64,000 bases of DNA from Epiperipatus broadwayi (taxonomy: Eukaryota; Onychophora; Udeonychophora; Euonychophora; Peripatidae). The notes beneath the pieces were generated by a model. The model made no database searches. It saw only the letters and a program-made list of their open reading frames with translations, and had not been told where the DNA came from. Numbering within the stretch: the stretch's first letter is position 1; each line of letters starts with the position of its first letter. The position numbers were made by a program, and so were the translations under genes. Below, in pieces: positions 35,384 to 47,158 of the stretch. The DNA is taken from positions 1,231,001-1,295,000 of the forward strand of contig JAQFVV010012397.1 of assembly GCA_028023455.1 (NCBI GenBank). The letters are read 5' to 3'.

Positions 35384-35899
35384 TCCAATCCGTGTGAAAG
35401 GGTGATGCGGGAATTGAGTAGGCTATTTCGTGTTTATGTAAAGGATAATCACCGGTTGTGGGTAAATAAGTTGCCTGAAGTTATAAATTACATAAACATT
35501 ACCATGAATGAATCCACAAAATTTGCTCCTATTAGGCTTCAATTTGGAATACAGGAGCCATTACTAATTAAAACTCCTTTACCCATCATTCTAGAAGAAA
35601 TAAATAGTGATCTTGATATAGAAAAAGCCAGACGGAATTTAAGAAAAATGGGCCAAAAGCGCTCTAAACAGTATAAAGGTAAACCACACCCTTTTAAGGT
35701 CGGAGATTTTGTATTTGTCCATACTCCTCATGTTAGCAACTTAAAGAAAAACGAATTTAGAAAATTTTTAAGCTTATATAATGGACCTTTCATGATTGAA
35801 AGCCAGGTGGGAGAGAACACATTTATGCTCTCAACCCCTGAAGGAATCCGAGGCACCTACAATGCACGTAGTTTGAAACCTGTACCTTCAATAAATTAG

Positions 35900-36048
35900 G
35901 GGGATTCATGTCGTATAAATGTTATACCATATTCAGATTGATGATAAATTAAAAAAAAAAAAAATAGTGACTTATGATATACCTTGGTAGAATTTGATTA
36001 CATGGAATTCTAAAGAAAGATAATTTTTTTCTGTAGGGGGGTGTAAAC
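35900..36048 (+). other. Short spacer with polypurine tract before the 3' LTR
   Basis: No coding frame. TAGGGGGGTG at 36034-36043, close to the LTR start at 36049, is the likely plus-strand priming tract. There is no room for an env gene. Confidence 0.6.
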
Positions 36049-39000
36049 TGTAACCATATATTTTAGTATAAAATATATTAATTGATGTAACTAATATAAA
36101 AATTTCTCTTTCTTCTTTTGGTGATTTGATTGGCTTGAGCTGCACTTTGAACAGATTACTTTCTTATATTATTTTAATAAATTTAAATTTGCTTCTTCCC
36201 ATATACTAACGTATATCAAAATGTTTAACTTTTTTAAAAATTTGACAACACATTAAAATTTGGTAAAATATTATTAAAAATAATATTTTGTTTTATTTGT
36301 TTAAAATGATCTTAAATTATTATTTCCATTGAATTAAAAAACCATTTGTTCAATTAAATATTAATTATTAAAAATAAATACAGTAATTACGTATGCGTCT
36401 CAATGTAAAAAGAAAAGAGCGCGAATTTAAGGGAAGATCGTCTGTTAGTTTGCTTTTTGGAGGGAGAAAGAAAAGAAAATGGTAAAGGCAAATGGTGTAA
36501 ATTTGATAAGCTTATTTTAAAATAGTTAATAAGTAAACGGATTACCACAAAATTTGCTATAAACGTAAATATAACATAGTGGTAGTCAATTATAAGATGA
36601 ATTGCTAAATTTAAAAGTCTGTTCAAGTCGTCTGGCCAAGTGGATCGAATCACCGGTAATAAATTTTTCAATATTATATTTTTAAAATGTCGGAGCTTCC
36701 CAGTTTAAGTTTGAAAGAATTAAATACAAGATTTTGGTATGTTTTGAAATATTTATTATTCTACAATTTGGAAAAATTAAATAAGTATTTTAATTACAGA
36801 AGTTTTATGAATATGAAAATTTGTTTTTTAAAAAAGAAGAATTTTAAGTTAAAGTAAAATGTTAAAGCTATCAAAATATTTTAATATTTCCGTTTTTAAT
36901 TCTAATAAAATATAATATTGATTGATATTTAACTTTACAATGCCAGTAATATTTGCTAGTTAATTTGTTTAACATTTGGATAATAAACATTCTTCAAATA
37001 ATTAATCAAAGCTATTTTATAATTTTATCGTCGGTTTAAAATGAATAAATTAATTGCTATAATTAGTATTCCTGGATTAACGTGTAGATAAATAAATACT
37101 TGCATGGATGTGATAAACTTGGAACACTTTTGATAGAGAAATGTAGAGATTAATAACTTTATGAAAAACATTTTCATTTAAATTCTGCGTATCATGTTTT
37201 AAAATTGTTTCATGTTTGGGGAGCCACACAAAATCGTTAATCTAATATTGCTTATAATAACTAATCAAATGGATAGAATTGCATGTATGGAATTTAACTA
37301 CAGTTATAGCTATTACCTCGTATACTCATTATCCTACACATCGTACATGGATTCCACGGATCACATTAGGAGTTATAAAATGCTATACAATTCAATTTGT
37401 GATACACACATCTGCTAAAATTCATGTATTGAACTATAAAATGCTTTACATTTAGTTTTATCACACACACACCATTAAATTTTATGTATTTGATGAATAA
37501 TACATTAATTTAATTTTATCGTTATATGAACTTGCATGTGAAGTTCATAAGTTATATTTTGTTAGGTTTAAATTAATAAGGGTTGAATAAAATATTTATT
37601 CAAGAGAATAGCGCTTGCGGAAAAGCTTAAAAGTACTTAATGAATTCATGAGATATATCAATCTTTATGAGATATTTTGTGAGTCTTTCCAGATTTATAT
37701 TCCTATGCCAATATTACTTATATTATATTACACATGTTTATTTTAAGCAAGATAAGTAGTACATTAGTTGTCCTGATTAGCGTAACATTTTATTATGCAA
37801 GAACCCACATTTGCCAAAGTGTTAGTGTATTCTGAATAGTCAGAAGAACTGAGGAGAATGATTTTGCACTTTAATGTGAAGCAAATAATAATGTTGTTTT
37901 AGAATGTTAAAGGGCTTTAATCTGTGCTGGTGGTTAATCCGCAGATTATTTTAATTACCATTTTGTATTTTACACACATTCCTGCGCTGGTGGTTAATCC
38001 GTGGAATTGTGTGATTATACGTATTACTTTATGATGGTGTTTAAATACACAAAACGTTTAGTATTATTTAATTCCTACGTGTAGATGAATGCATCCACGG
38101 GAATATGTTTTGCTTCACAGATATAAGTTGGGCAAAGTATTTTAGTTAATCTGCTAAATCATCTTTTTCATTTGTAAGCATAATTTATCGGTTAGATTAT
38201 TAAATGGTAACAGGACATTCTATTCAAGTACTTCATAATAATTAACTGTTGGTTGATTATTATTTACCGGAACGTAAGTTTAAATTGTCACTTTATTTAA
38301 TGAGCGCATTATAGCTAAATCATACAGACATCATATTATTTATTATATTATTATAGGTGTACAGTAGGGATTTATTGAATCTGGAAATGACGTTAAATAT
38401 TTCATGAGTTTGATGCTGAATTTCGTATAATCTCATCAATATTCATTATATTAGATTGAAATAAGGTATGATTAGATTTTAAAACTACCTATGAGATGTT
38501 ATTGAAGAAAGTCAATGGAATTATCATTTATTTATTTTATTTGTTTATTTATGTTTTATTTAGAATATTGAAATTAATTACTTATTGTTCATAAATTTGT
38601 AAATAAAAGTTGATTTATAATTAAACTTACTGTGCCGTTGCTGTGTCATTCATAACATCAGAAATCATAAATTTTGGGATAGAGCATACATTGAAGAGCA
38701 TACATTGAAGTACATATTATTGTCTACATGATATAAGAGTTTATTAATATTTTTGAGAAAACATTAAGATGCTTTTCGTCTTTGGTAGTTTATGATTGGT
38801 AAGGTACAATAAAATCCCATTTACCTTTTCCATCATTGTGGCTTTGCGTAGTTGATTCTAGTATAAAATCACAAATTAATTATTAAACTTGTGAACAGAT
38901 TTACTAAATAATGATATGATTAAATATATTTACTTAACGTTTTTAAATTGTCATTTGTCAGTATAATAAGAGTCTCAGTAATATAGTAAAGCGTAGTTGA

Positions 39001-39728
39001 TTCTAGTATAAAATCACAAATTAATTATTAAACTTGTGAACAGATTTACTAAATAATGATATGATTAAATATATTTACTTAACGTTTTTAAATTGTCATT
39101 TGTCAGTATAATAAGAGTCTCAGTAATATAGTAAACTATAAGAAAAAGAACCCAAGTATTTATATTTATTTATTGCAAAGCTTTACCTGGACTAGCATTT
39201 GTATTAAAAATCATATAGATTGTTTAAAATTTCATAATCTTATGTAATTCCACAAATTATGCAATCTTGTACATGGTCGGCCATAGGGTCGCATACCATA
39301 AAAAATCGCAAATTAAGGTTTAAAAATAATAACATTGCACTTATAATTTGTTTAATGTGTTTTATAATAATACTATGATAGGTCTTCACGGTATACCCTG
39401 GCTGCGATCAAATAAATTGTAAAAAGTTTATGTTAGATCATTAGTTTGGTCTATGGTAAGTTGCTCCAGATGTTGATTGTGGTCTTTGGTGCATTAAATA
39501 GATAGCATGATATGTTTTTTGGTTACACCTCTTAATAGCTGACAATAATTGAGTGAGAGTTGATCAGTGATCAAGGTTACAATTCTTAGTGCACTTACGT
39601 TACGTAATTGGGACCGCACAATTTGCGGTTACAATTTTTAGTGCCGCAACGTGTTCATACACGATAGGTAGTTGAGAGGGCAATGGCCTTCGGTGACCAT
39701 TAGCTGGCCATCAAGATTTACGGTTACA
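36049..39728 (+). repeat. 3' LTR of the Gypsy-type element
   Basis: 3,680 bp. It is longer than the 5' LTR, mainly because of a 145-bp tandem duplication (38846-38990 and 38991-39135) and a roughly 10-bp insertion near 37707. Many of the other differences are C/T or G/A at CpG sites. Confidence 0.95.
38846..39135. repeat. 145-bp tandem duplication found only in the 3' LTR
   Basis: The unit starting GCGTAGTTGATTCTAG occurs once in the 5' LTR and twice here, essentially identical, so it arose after the two LTRs were made at insertion. Confidence 0.9.
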
Positions 39729-39752
39729 ATATATATATATATATATATATAT
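39729..39752. repeat. (AT)n microsatellite, right flank of the Gypsy insertion
   Basis: Continuation of the (AT)n at 26320-26338 that was split by the insertion. Confidence 0.9.
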
Positions 39753-42700
39753 GTTGCAATTACATATATATGTTTGCTTGATGTTATTTAAGCACCTATG
39801 ACAAAATGAGGCATCACCTATAAAGTAAATATTTTGAAATGTCAATATAGCATACATATATCTTGAATTTTAAGTTTGGTTTTTTTTTTCCTGAAAGGAA
39901 GTTCATCACTCAAAATAATGGAGTATTTTAATGAAATCACTTCCACCTCTTAACAAATCTTACTTAACATCTTTAATAAGATCAGTTGTTTGCAGGTTTA
40001 TCTACAAAGTACACGTGCAGTAATGCTGATATTTATATTTATAAATACTTTCATTATTATAAATCTTAGCTAGGATTTATCTGGTCATCTAAACATCTCT
40101 CACTTTCGCTTAAGATATATTTTCATAGTAGTCAATTTATAGCTAATAGATTTGTCAGTACTGTGTTAATTTGGATTGATTAGATAGGTATTTATTGCTG
40201 AGTTATGCTGAATATTTATAAACAAGATGATTATCACTGTACTATGTTGAAAGCTTGAATATTAGTCAGGCAGGTGACATACTCATATGGTCAGTGAACC
40301 CATAATTTACCTTTTAAGAAAACTACGCTTAAGTATTAATATTACAAAAATAGGAAATAACTTTCAAGTAATTTCACACACAAAAACATCAAAAAACAAA
40401 TGCAATTTAGCTTTATTTGCTGTTCAGTATTCAACAAACTAAGTTTTTGCAGCAATTATTATTTTTTTTAATGTAGAGTTCTAGTAGTTCTAACATTTTT
40501 CTTAGCAACTCATAATTTTATTTCAGAAAAGAACTAATTCAGTTGCTCTTAAAGATAAGTATACTATGGATTGCTCAATTTATTTATTCATTGCTGCTAA
40601 ATCACTAGCCATATAATGTTTTCTTTTTAAGTAGTCCAAAAATTACTCAAAATAAAAATTGCTTGCAGCAAGATTTAATAATTTATAGATGAGAAAGAAT
40701 GTTGTATACATACAAGATTTTAAATTCATCACTGTACAATCAAAATTGAAACGTAGTTGACATATTAAAAAATATATAATATATAGTTGAAATATTTTAG
40801 ATATTGAAATTTTCACAGTTATTGGTTTAGCAAATTGAACTTTTATTGTAAACACAATTTTGTTGATGTTGTTAAAAATAGTAAATTGTTTATTTCAAGT
40901 TGACTTTATTGAATATAGTTTTAGTTATTGTTTATATTGGTTTTATTATTATTAAACTTCAACTAAATTTCTTGCTGTACCACTTTAGCTGTTGCTTTGT
41001 TCATTATTATTATTATATGGTAGCCCAAATGTTGAGGAAAACAACAACTTGAATAATCGAAAATTTCATTTAATTACTCGTTGCAAGTATGCAGCTATAT
41101 ATATATGAAGAGTTACTCTTGTTTTCTTATTACCATGGTTACATTTCTCATCAATTCCAATACTTCAGTCACTAAATGCTCAATAACAATTGCCAAATAA
41201 TATGATGCATTAGTCCTACTAAGATCTTGAATAATAAAGGACAATGAATATTGTTATTGAATAATGTGTTACTCGGAAGTTATGTGGGCGTCAGAAATGA
41301 CAACTTGAATTTTGATCTTGGGATCTTCAATTTTCACGCCCATTGGTTTAGTTTTGTACTAAATCGTTCAAAATACGATAAATATTTTCAATAAGAAAGT
41401 GCAACCCAGCTCGACTTAAAACAATTTAATTCTGTTTCCTTTACCACAACAATAAATTTTTATTTGCTAATTTTCAATAACGATTGTAGTAATACTGATA
41501 GAACTGAATACTTTCAATAATAATCGTTAGTTACGATTTAAATCGTATTAAGTCATATTATAAAAAATAAAGTGCAGATATTTTTTATACATATAAATAT
41601 ATATTCAGAGAACTACATTCAATGCATATATAATGGCAATCAACTTACATTATGACAGCAGAATAATTTAGCTATATGAGTTATACTATATTACCTTTTA
41701 ATAATGACTGGGAAGCTATATTTTAAGATGCACTTTATAAATCACATCTCATTTCAATCATATTTAGTTTTGTCGTAGATAAGCACATCTTTATAACGAA
41801 ACACATAGCAAAGATATTACACGATATTTCTTGGGAAAATCGCATGCAGTCCCAAATGGAATAACTGTAAAATCGTTTTAATTAATGATAGTAATAAATG
41901 ACTCAGTTAACTAAAAGTGTCTGTCAGTTAACTTTTTTATATAACATTTCCTTTATAAGTTAAAACAAAAACAAAAAATATTTTATTTATAGTTCTTAAT
42001 TCTAAAAAATCTTATGTCATTAAACTTCCGAAAATAAAATTGTAAAAGTTTTTGAAAACTTACCAGAAATATAATAACTTTAAATATCAAAATCGGAAAT
42101 ATTTTATGCTTATTCCTATTAAAATATACAAATCATTTATTTTAAAATTGATGATTATAATGTCTGTTAATATTCTGTTGCACCAATTTTTCGGCCGCAG
42201 ACCCCTTTACCAAAAACTTTTAAAATCGTCGACCCCTAGTTATCTATTTAGTTACTTATTTAAATTAATAAATTTGTACAGTACTCGATATTAAATATTT
42301 CACTAGATATCAATTTTTTTTATTTTAATCACTTGTAATTAATTAATGATTGAAAAAGATAAAAGAACTATGAAATATGGCATTATCTTGTGCAACATTT
42401 AATACCTAAACCTGCACTAACGAAAATTAAAGCAAAAAATACAAAGTTTTTTTTTAATTTTTTACATTTATGAAATAAATATGTAAATTCAAAATAGGTA
42501 CAAATAGTAAAATCACTTTATTAAACATCAAAAATGAAATGAAAAAAATAACATATTCAGACAGAATTAAACATCAACAAAATTACAATAATGAAAGATT
42601 TTAATTAAAATTATAGCTTGGAAAATTGAATTTAATGAGATGATGAAACAAACATATCTATTTTAGTTCTCTTCATAATTTTATTGTTATGTTTTAAAGT

Positions 42701-42960
42701 CATTTATTGTTCTATAAGAATCAATTACAACAGGTTAAAAAAAAAAAAAACAGTTTTGATCATGAGGAAGAGTCTAAGACAGATTACGGATTAAGAAAAA
42801 GTGGTTTTACATTATTGACTTATACAACATTATTTACATAAAAAAGGGGTTTTAAAGTTTGTTAAGAAGGATGGGGGAGTCCAAATCTTGAGGTTTTATC
42901 ATTTGTCACATTGATTTTCAGAGGATGGTTTATCTTATTATGGTTTCAGTTGTTGTTGCA
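39753..42960. other. AT-rich stretch, one possible hAT end
   Basis: No gene recognised. At 42193-42232 the phrases GCAGACCCCT and GTCGACCCCTA resemble hAT-type terminal sequence, but no partner end was found. The right part (42750-42960) is likely 3' untranslated sequence of the LINE that follows. Confidence 0.45.
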
Positions 42961-44345
42961 TTAGAGACCAAGGGTCTTCAAACATTGTGTGGAATGATAG
43001 TTTATTATCTCTTTCTTTAAAAGTTTCCAGTTTATTCCAGAAGGTACATAGGGGTCTTCTGGAATTGCAATCATGCAGGAGTTTGCATCTGGTACACCAG
43101 ATATCATATAACATAAATGTGCTAGCACGAATGTTTGCAAAAATTTATTTGAATGTCTGGAATAGGGTATTGATGCTTTGTGTATGATCTCAATGTCCTC
43201 ACATTCGAAAAAAAGATGATATTGAGTTTCAGAATCTTTATGGCAAAGGCTGCATTGTTCATAAACATTCTTGTACTGTCTTCCATGTCTATAAAAGTGA
43301 AGTGTAGGTAGGGATTCTACATTTATTTGCATAAGAAAATCCAAGTATTTATGTTCAAGTGACCAGAATTTAAATTTTTAATCAATTGTTTGTTTTTATA
43401 TTAAGTATTGTTTTCTTTTCATGATTTGAGATAAACATTTGAATAAGGGTAAATATTTGCCAATATTTGCATTTTGGACTGGAGGGGATAAGATTAAGGT
43501 TAAGAATTGTGTGAAGTGGTACAATGAGACTTTTCCCAGAATTTAAGTAGTGGTGGTGGTTTGTCAGTTGACCCAAATTTTTAAAGGCTCTATTATATGT
43601 GGACATAATTTGTTATATGAAATGAAGAGGTTTCCTGTTTTTTTTTGTATTTTGAATGTATTAATCATGTGTAATCAAAGACCATTGAGGTTTAGTTGTT
43701 GTAGTTGATTGAGTAAGATAGCTGCTGTACAATTTCCCCAAACTAGTTGTCTTAATTGAGAATATATTTTTCTAATAAAAGCTTTTGCATATAAATAGTA
43801 TTAGTGGAAAATATGAAATTCTTGTTATAACGAGAAGATTGAACAGAGAAGTTTTTGAATAGAGAGATAGATATCACTTATGCTTTCACTCTTGTCATAA
43901 AATTTTTGTTGTATTAGGCTTCACATTGCTAAATTACTAAGATAGAATGGAAATCCAAGAAAGAGAGTTGGATTTCCTTTGAAGTGCTGCTTATGTGTTT
44001 TTCCTGCATTCATTCACCAAGCATATGATTTCTCCATGTTAAGCTCTAGTTTATATTTTGTGGTAAAAATAGCCAGAATTTTTTGTAATTTAGGAATTTG
44101 CTTAGTTGTTGATAGAAATATTGATATATCATCCATATATGTGATGACTGAGATGCTGGTATAAGTGCTGGAATAAATATTCCTGGCAATTCTTTCTCCA
44201 TCTCTGATAATAATGGGTTGGTGTATGTAATAAACAGAAGAGCACTTAGTGGGAAACTTTGTGGTATTGAACAATGTGGGTTAAAAGCTGGAGTGAATTT
44301 ACCATTCAATGTTATTAATATATTGTACAGGCTTAAACCTGCGTA

Positions 44346-44502
44346 TAATATGTAATATATGCAGGATTCAAACTCAGACTTTCACATCACCCATTACTCT
44401 CAGTGCCATCTCATATTGCTGACCCACATGATCACACACATGTTGAAAAGATAAATAATCACCAATATATGTATTTCATGATTTATGAGGAGGTTAGTTA
44501 GT
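44346..44502 (-). mobile_element. SINE-like dispersed repeat inserted in the LINE
   Basis: Shares with the fold-back pair at 25945-26310 the run GAAAAGATAAATAATCACCA...TATGTATTTCATG, and at its other end a GGATTCAAACTC phrase that on the minus strand resembles a polymerase III B box (GAGTTTGAATCC). The LINE reads MILYAGLSL across it if this repeat and the MITE within it are removed. Confidence 0.65.
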
Positions 44503-44510
44503 GTATATAG

Positions 44511-44988
44511 CAGGGGTGTCCAACAAGTCGATCGTGATCACCTGGCGATCGCAAAGCCATTTTTGGTCGATCGCGAAGCCAATCTCACAAGAGTGGTCTG
44601 ATAACGAGTGAAACAAATTAAGTCAAGATTTTCAAGTTGATTTTTTTTTTTTTTGTTATTTTTGTTTTTGTTCTAATTTTTTTTTCAATTCTAGATAGGT
44701 GAAGTCCACTAAGCCTTATCATTATTGAAAATAATATTTTTAATCTTGATTTAATGTAGCTAATTTGAATTAATAAACATTGTTTATAATCTCATGTTGC
44801 TTTAATCCCCTTGGAAATGAGTTTTTTAGTCCGTTAAATAATTGTCATTTTTTATTAGGTAGATATATAAAAATAATATGTATTTCACACCTCCCTCCAC
44901 TTAGACTATGTCTATGACAACAAGTCGATTGCAAGACATTTTAAAAATAAAAAGTAGATCTTATGAACACAAAAGTTGGCCACCCCTG
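44511..44988. mobile_element. hAT-type MITE with perfect 8-bp target duplication
   Basis: 478 bp. Ends CAGGGGTGTCCAAC and, complemented, CAGGGGTGGCCAAC (13 of 14 identical). It is flanked by GTATATAG at 44503-44510 and 44989-44996. GC-rich subterminal sequence with repeated GATCG motifs, AT-rich and non-coding centre. Confidence 0.92.
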
Positions 44989-46420
44989 GTATATAGGATC
45001 ATTTTAGGTACCATATATTCTGCTAGGGCATTAATAAGAAGGTCTATTTGAATCATATCAAATGCAGCTTTAATATCTAGTTGAATCACTAATTGACTGT
45101 ATTTTTTCCTTTCTCTCACTGTGCTTATGATTGTTTTAAATAAAAAAACTGCTTGATTTGTTGAAGCACCTTTCTTTGCAAATTGGTATTTAGATAATGC
45201 AGGTAGCAGGAATGGCTCTAGTTTGTCTTTTAGTGTAGATTCCAAAATTTTAATTCCTAGAGGAGCCATTGTTATTGCTCTAAGATTCTGAAATGACAGA
45301 GTTTTTTCTTGTTTTTAATAAATAGTATGAGAGATAGTGGATAAAATTCATGTATATATTTTAATGTAAAGTTATTTAAATGATTAAAAGCAAAGTGTGG
45401 TATACCATGATGCCTGAATGACTTGAGTCTGGGAAAGAAATTAATTTAGCACTAAAGTCTTCTGATGTGAAGAGAGGCATGTTTTCACATTGCCCAAGAA
45501 AGTTTGCAGAAGAGTTGAATGCTTCCCTACTTTGAAGTTTGCTTTTGTAATTTATAAACAGGGGATGCAGCATATTGTCCCCTGCATATATTTTATTTTC
45601 ATTATATAGCACTGAAGGTACTCTGATAATTGGACTTTGACCTAGTGCCCATTGGATGAAGTTTCTCGACCAAGTGTGGAGTCTACTTAGATATATTATT
45701 TTTTTAATTGCTAAATACAATCTGAGTGTTTCACATGTGCCTTTATACTGGTTTCTTAAGGTTTTAATCCTTACATTATCACTATTGGATGATGTAGAGT
45801 AAATTATTTTTTTATTTAATTCATCAGCGAGTGCTAATAATCTTGTTGGTGGGGGTTTATTCTTAGTAATATAATTGATTGTAAATGATAGAATATTAAT
45901 GAATGCAATCCAGATTTGTATGGGATCCAAATCTAATGTGCTGAGTTTAAATAATTCAACATATATTTCGGGAAAAAAAACAATTGTGTAGTGTTATTCA
46001 GAAGTAGGATGTGAATTGTTTTACCACTATGAAATAGAGTATTTTAGGAAAAGTCAGTGTTCATGGAAACTATTAAAGCTAAATGGTCTTACAAAGCCTG
46101 AGTTTTTCAACGAAAGGTTAAGCATATGATGTAACATTGGGGGATAGAAAAATAAATCTATTAGTGCTGTGTGTCTGCCATTATTAAATGAATGTGAATT
46201 ATTAGATAAGAAGTTTTCACCTCTCATTAGTGGAAAGGACAATCTGTGTATCCATCTAGAGACAAAATTTTCATAACTCATATTGAAATACCCTAATAGT
46301 AAGCATGAATATAGAGACATTGCAAAAAAGGACTTTAAAGTCAGTATTATTCTACTTATTATGTATAGGCCTGGAGAAATAATGTTTATTAATATATGTG
46401 GGTCAACATACAATATTTTT

Positions 46421-46870
46421 AAATATTTGAAAAGACAAAATTTGCTATAATTAAGCCAGTTTCTGCTGATGGCAAGTTGGATGATTTGGTGTATCTTTCT
46501 TTAATTATAAAATTAATTTCAATTTTAATATTTGCTAATTGTAATAGTATGACCTCTAAATGTTTTTTTTTTTTTTTTGATGAAATATCTAATTTGTTTT
46601 AATTTTTTATTTGTTATTTGAAAATATTGCTTTTCTTTTATTTTTTTTATCTTTCCATACAATTTGATTTTTTTTTTTTTTTTGGATAATATATTTTGAA
46701 CACTTTTAGATGAAATATCTAAAACTATTTTAATTTTTTTACTTGTTAATTTTAACTGTCTTTTTGATCTTTTGATAAAATTTGAAATTCTTTTATTTTC
46801 ATCAGACAAGATATCTGGAATACTTGTAGCCACTTATCATGAAATATCTTAAGTTATTTATTGCTTACTT
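46421..46870 (-). other. A/T-rich sequence, possible LINE 5' region
   Basis: A 102-codon lysine-rich minus-strand frame (46833-46525; starts MATSIPDILSDENKR) contains long T runs and a repeated GATGAAATATCTAA phrase. It could be the 5' end of the LINE downstream on the same strand, but low complexity makes this uncertain. Confidence 0.3.
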
Positions 46871-47158
46871 GTTGTGATGTGATACACTGTGACTTCTTTT
46901 TATTTGGAGTCAGAAATTTCTCAGCCACTATGCTCAGAGAAACCTGTTAACCATGTTACCTTTCCATTCCCCACCCTCTCTATCCTGCTCCATCCCATTT
47001 CCTCAACATAATCTTTGTCAACTCCGTGGCCTTTATATCTAAATTTCCCTTATCTTTTTTCAAACCCAGCATAAAAACCAAGAACCCAATTTCTGTATAA
47101 CTTTATTTATATTTATTTTTCCACAACTTCATTATTTGTGCCCTTTCTGCTTGCAGGC
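46871..47158 (-). mobile_element. LINE 3' fragment, copy A
   Basis: About 290 bp that parallels the 3' part of copy B: TGTGATGTGATACACTGTGACTTC, AATATAA-free linker, CATTCCCCACCCTCTCTA, CATAATCTTTGTCAACTC, CCTTTATATCTAAAT and AAACCCAGCATAAAAAC in the same order. More strongly 5'-truncated. Confidence 0.8.

Larger units (their letters stand above)
32597..35899 (+). pseudogene. pol: Pol polyprotein (protease-RT-RNase H-integrase), one in-frame stop
   Basis: The frame is open from 32597 and has no early ATG, so it is expected as a Gag-Pol fusion by -1 frameshift. Numbering from 32597: protease LVDSGSQAS (DSG 74-76); RT with RVCLD and FDLTASYWQIPL (Asp 340) and active-site YVDD 402-405; RNase H with LQTDSS (Asp 551), TEKEALAVVW (Glu 593), LSDH (Asp 618) and IADALSR (Asp 661). 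Integrase follows, with zinc-binding His 773, His 778, Cys 808 and Cys 811, then catalytic Asp 840 (SLDFYG), Asp 899 (LMDHATAF) and Glu 934 (NPCERVMRE), and a C-terminal GPF segment (YNGPFMIES). A TAA at codon 929 (35381-35383) interrupts the integrase core five codons before the catalytic Glu. The frame is otherwise intact to 35899. All catalytic residues are present, so the copy was probably active until recently. Confidence 0.93.
26339..39728 (+). mobile_element. Ty3/Gypsy-type LTR retrotransposon with 3.5-3.7 kb LTRs
   Basis: 13,390 bp complete insertion: 5' LTR 26339-29865, internal region 29866-36048, 3' LTR 36049-39728. LTR ends are TGTAACC...GGTTACA, a 7-bp inverted pair. The insertion sits in an (AT)n repeat; ATAT occurs on both sides (26335-26338 and 39729-39732), compatible with a 4-bp target duplication but not provable in a repeat. 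The domain order protease-RT-RNase H-integrase is that of Gypsy-type elements. Only about 25 substitutions separate the LTRs by eye. The element is young, with one in-frame stop in pol. No env-like frame follows pol. Confidence 0.95.
42961..46413 (-). pseudogene. LINE endonuclease-RT coding remains
   Basis: Endonuclease end at 46413-46054: LLLGYFNMSYENF (family norm GDFN) and TALIDLFFYP, the late TLIDLIF-type motif. A 184-codon linker (45930-45376) has HPLFINYKSK and ENMPLFTSEDF. The RT starts at 45269: GIKILESTLKDKLEPFL, SKYQFAKKGASTNQAVF and motif A as QLDIKAAFDMIQ. After the nested insertions it resumes at 44340 with LYNILITLNGKFTPAFN, motif B as SIPQSFPLSALLF (norm GIPQGSPLS) and motif C as TYMDDISIFLS at about 44110-44140. 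The C-terminal frame (43344-42961) carries CSLCHKDSETQYHLFFEC, a C-x2-C...H-x4-C motif typical of LINE C-termini. There are at least three frame breaks besides the insertion, and changes at conserved motif B residues, so the copy is dead. Confidence 0.8.
42961..46420 (-). mobile_element. APE-type LINE, minus strand, inactive, with nested insertions
   Basis: Reading right to left: endonuclease, long linker, reverse transcriptase, and a C-terminal Cys/His motif. A 158-bp dispersed repeat that itself contains a hAT MITE interrupts the RT at 44346-44996. Frames are broken in several other places. The 5' border may extend to about 46860 and the 3' border below 42961. The clade is not determined. 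Confidence 0.8.

Noticed and set aside
35900-36048. An env-like gene making the Gypsy element a retrovirus
   Set aside because: Only 149 bp separate pol from the 3' LTR and they hold no reading frame.
42193-42232. A further hAT element
   Set aside because: GCAGACCCCT and GTCGACCCCTA resemble hAT ends, but no opposite end and no 8-bp duplication were found.
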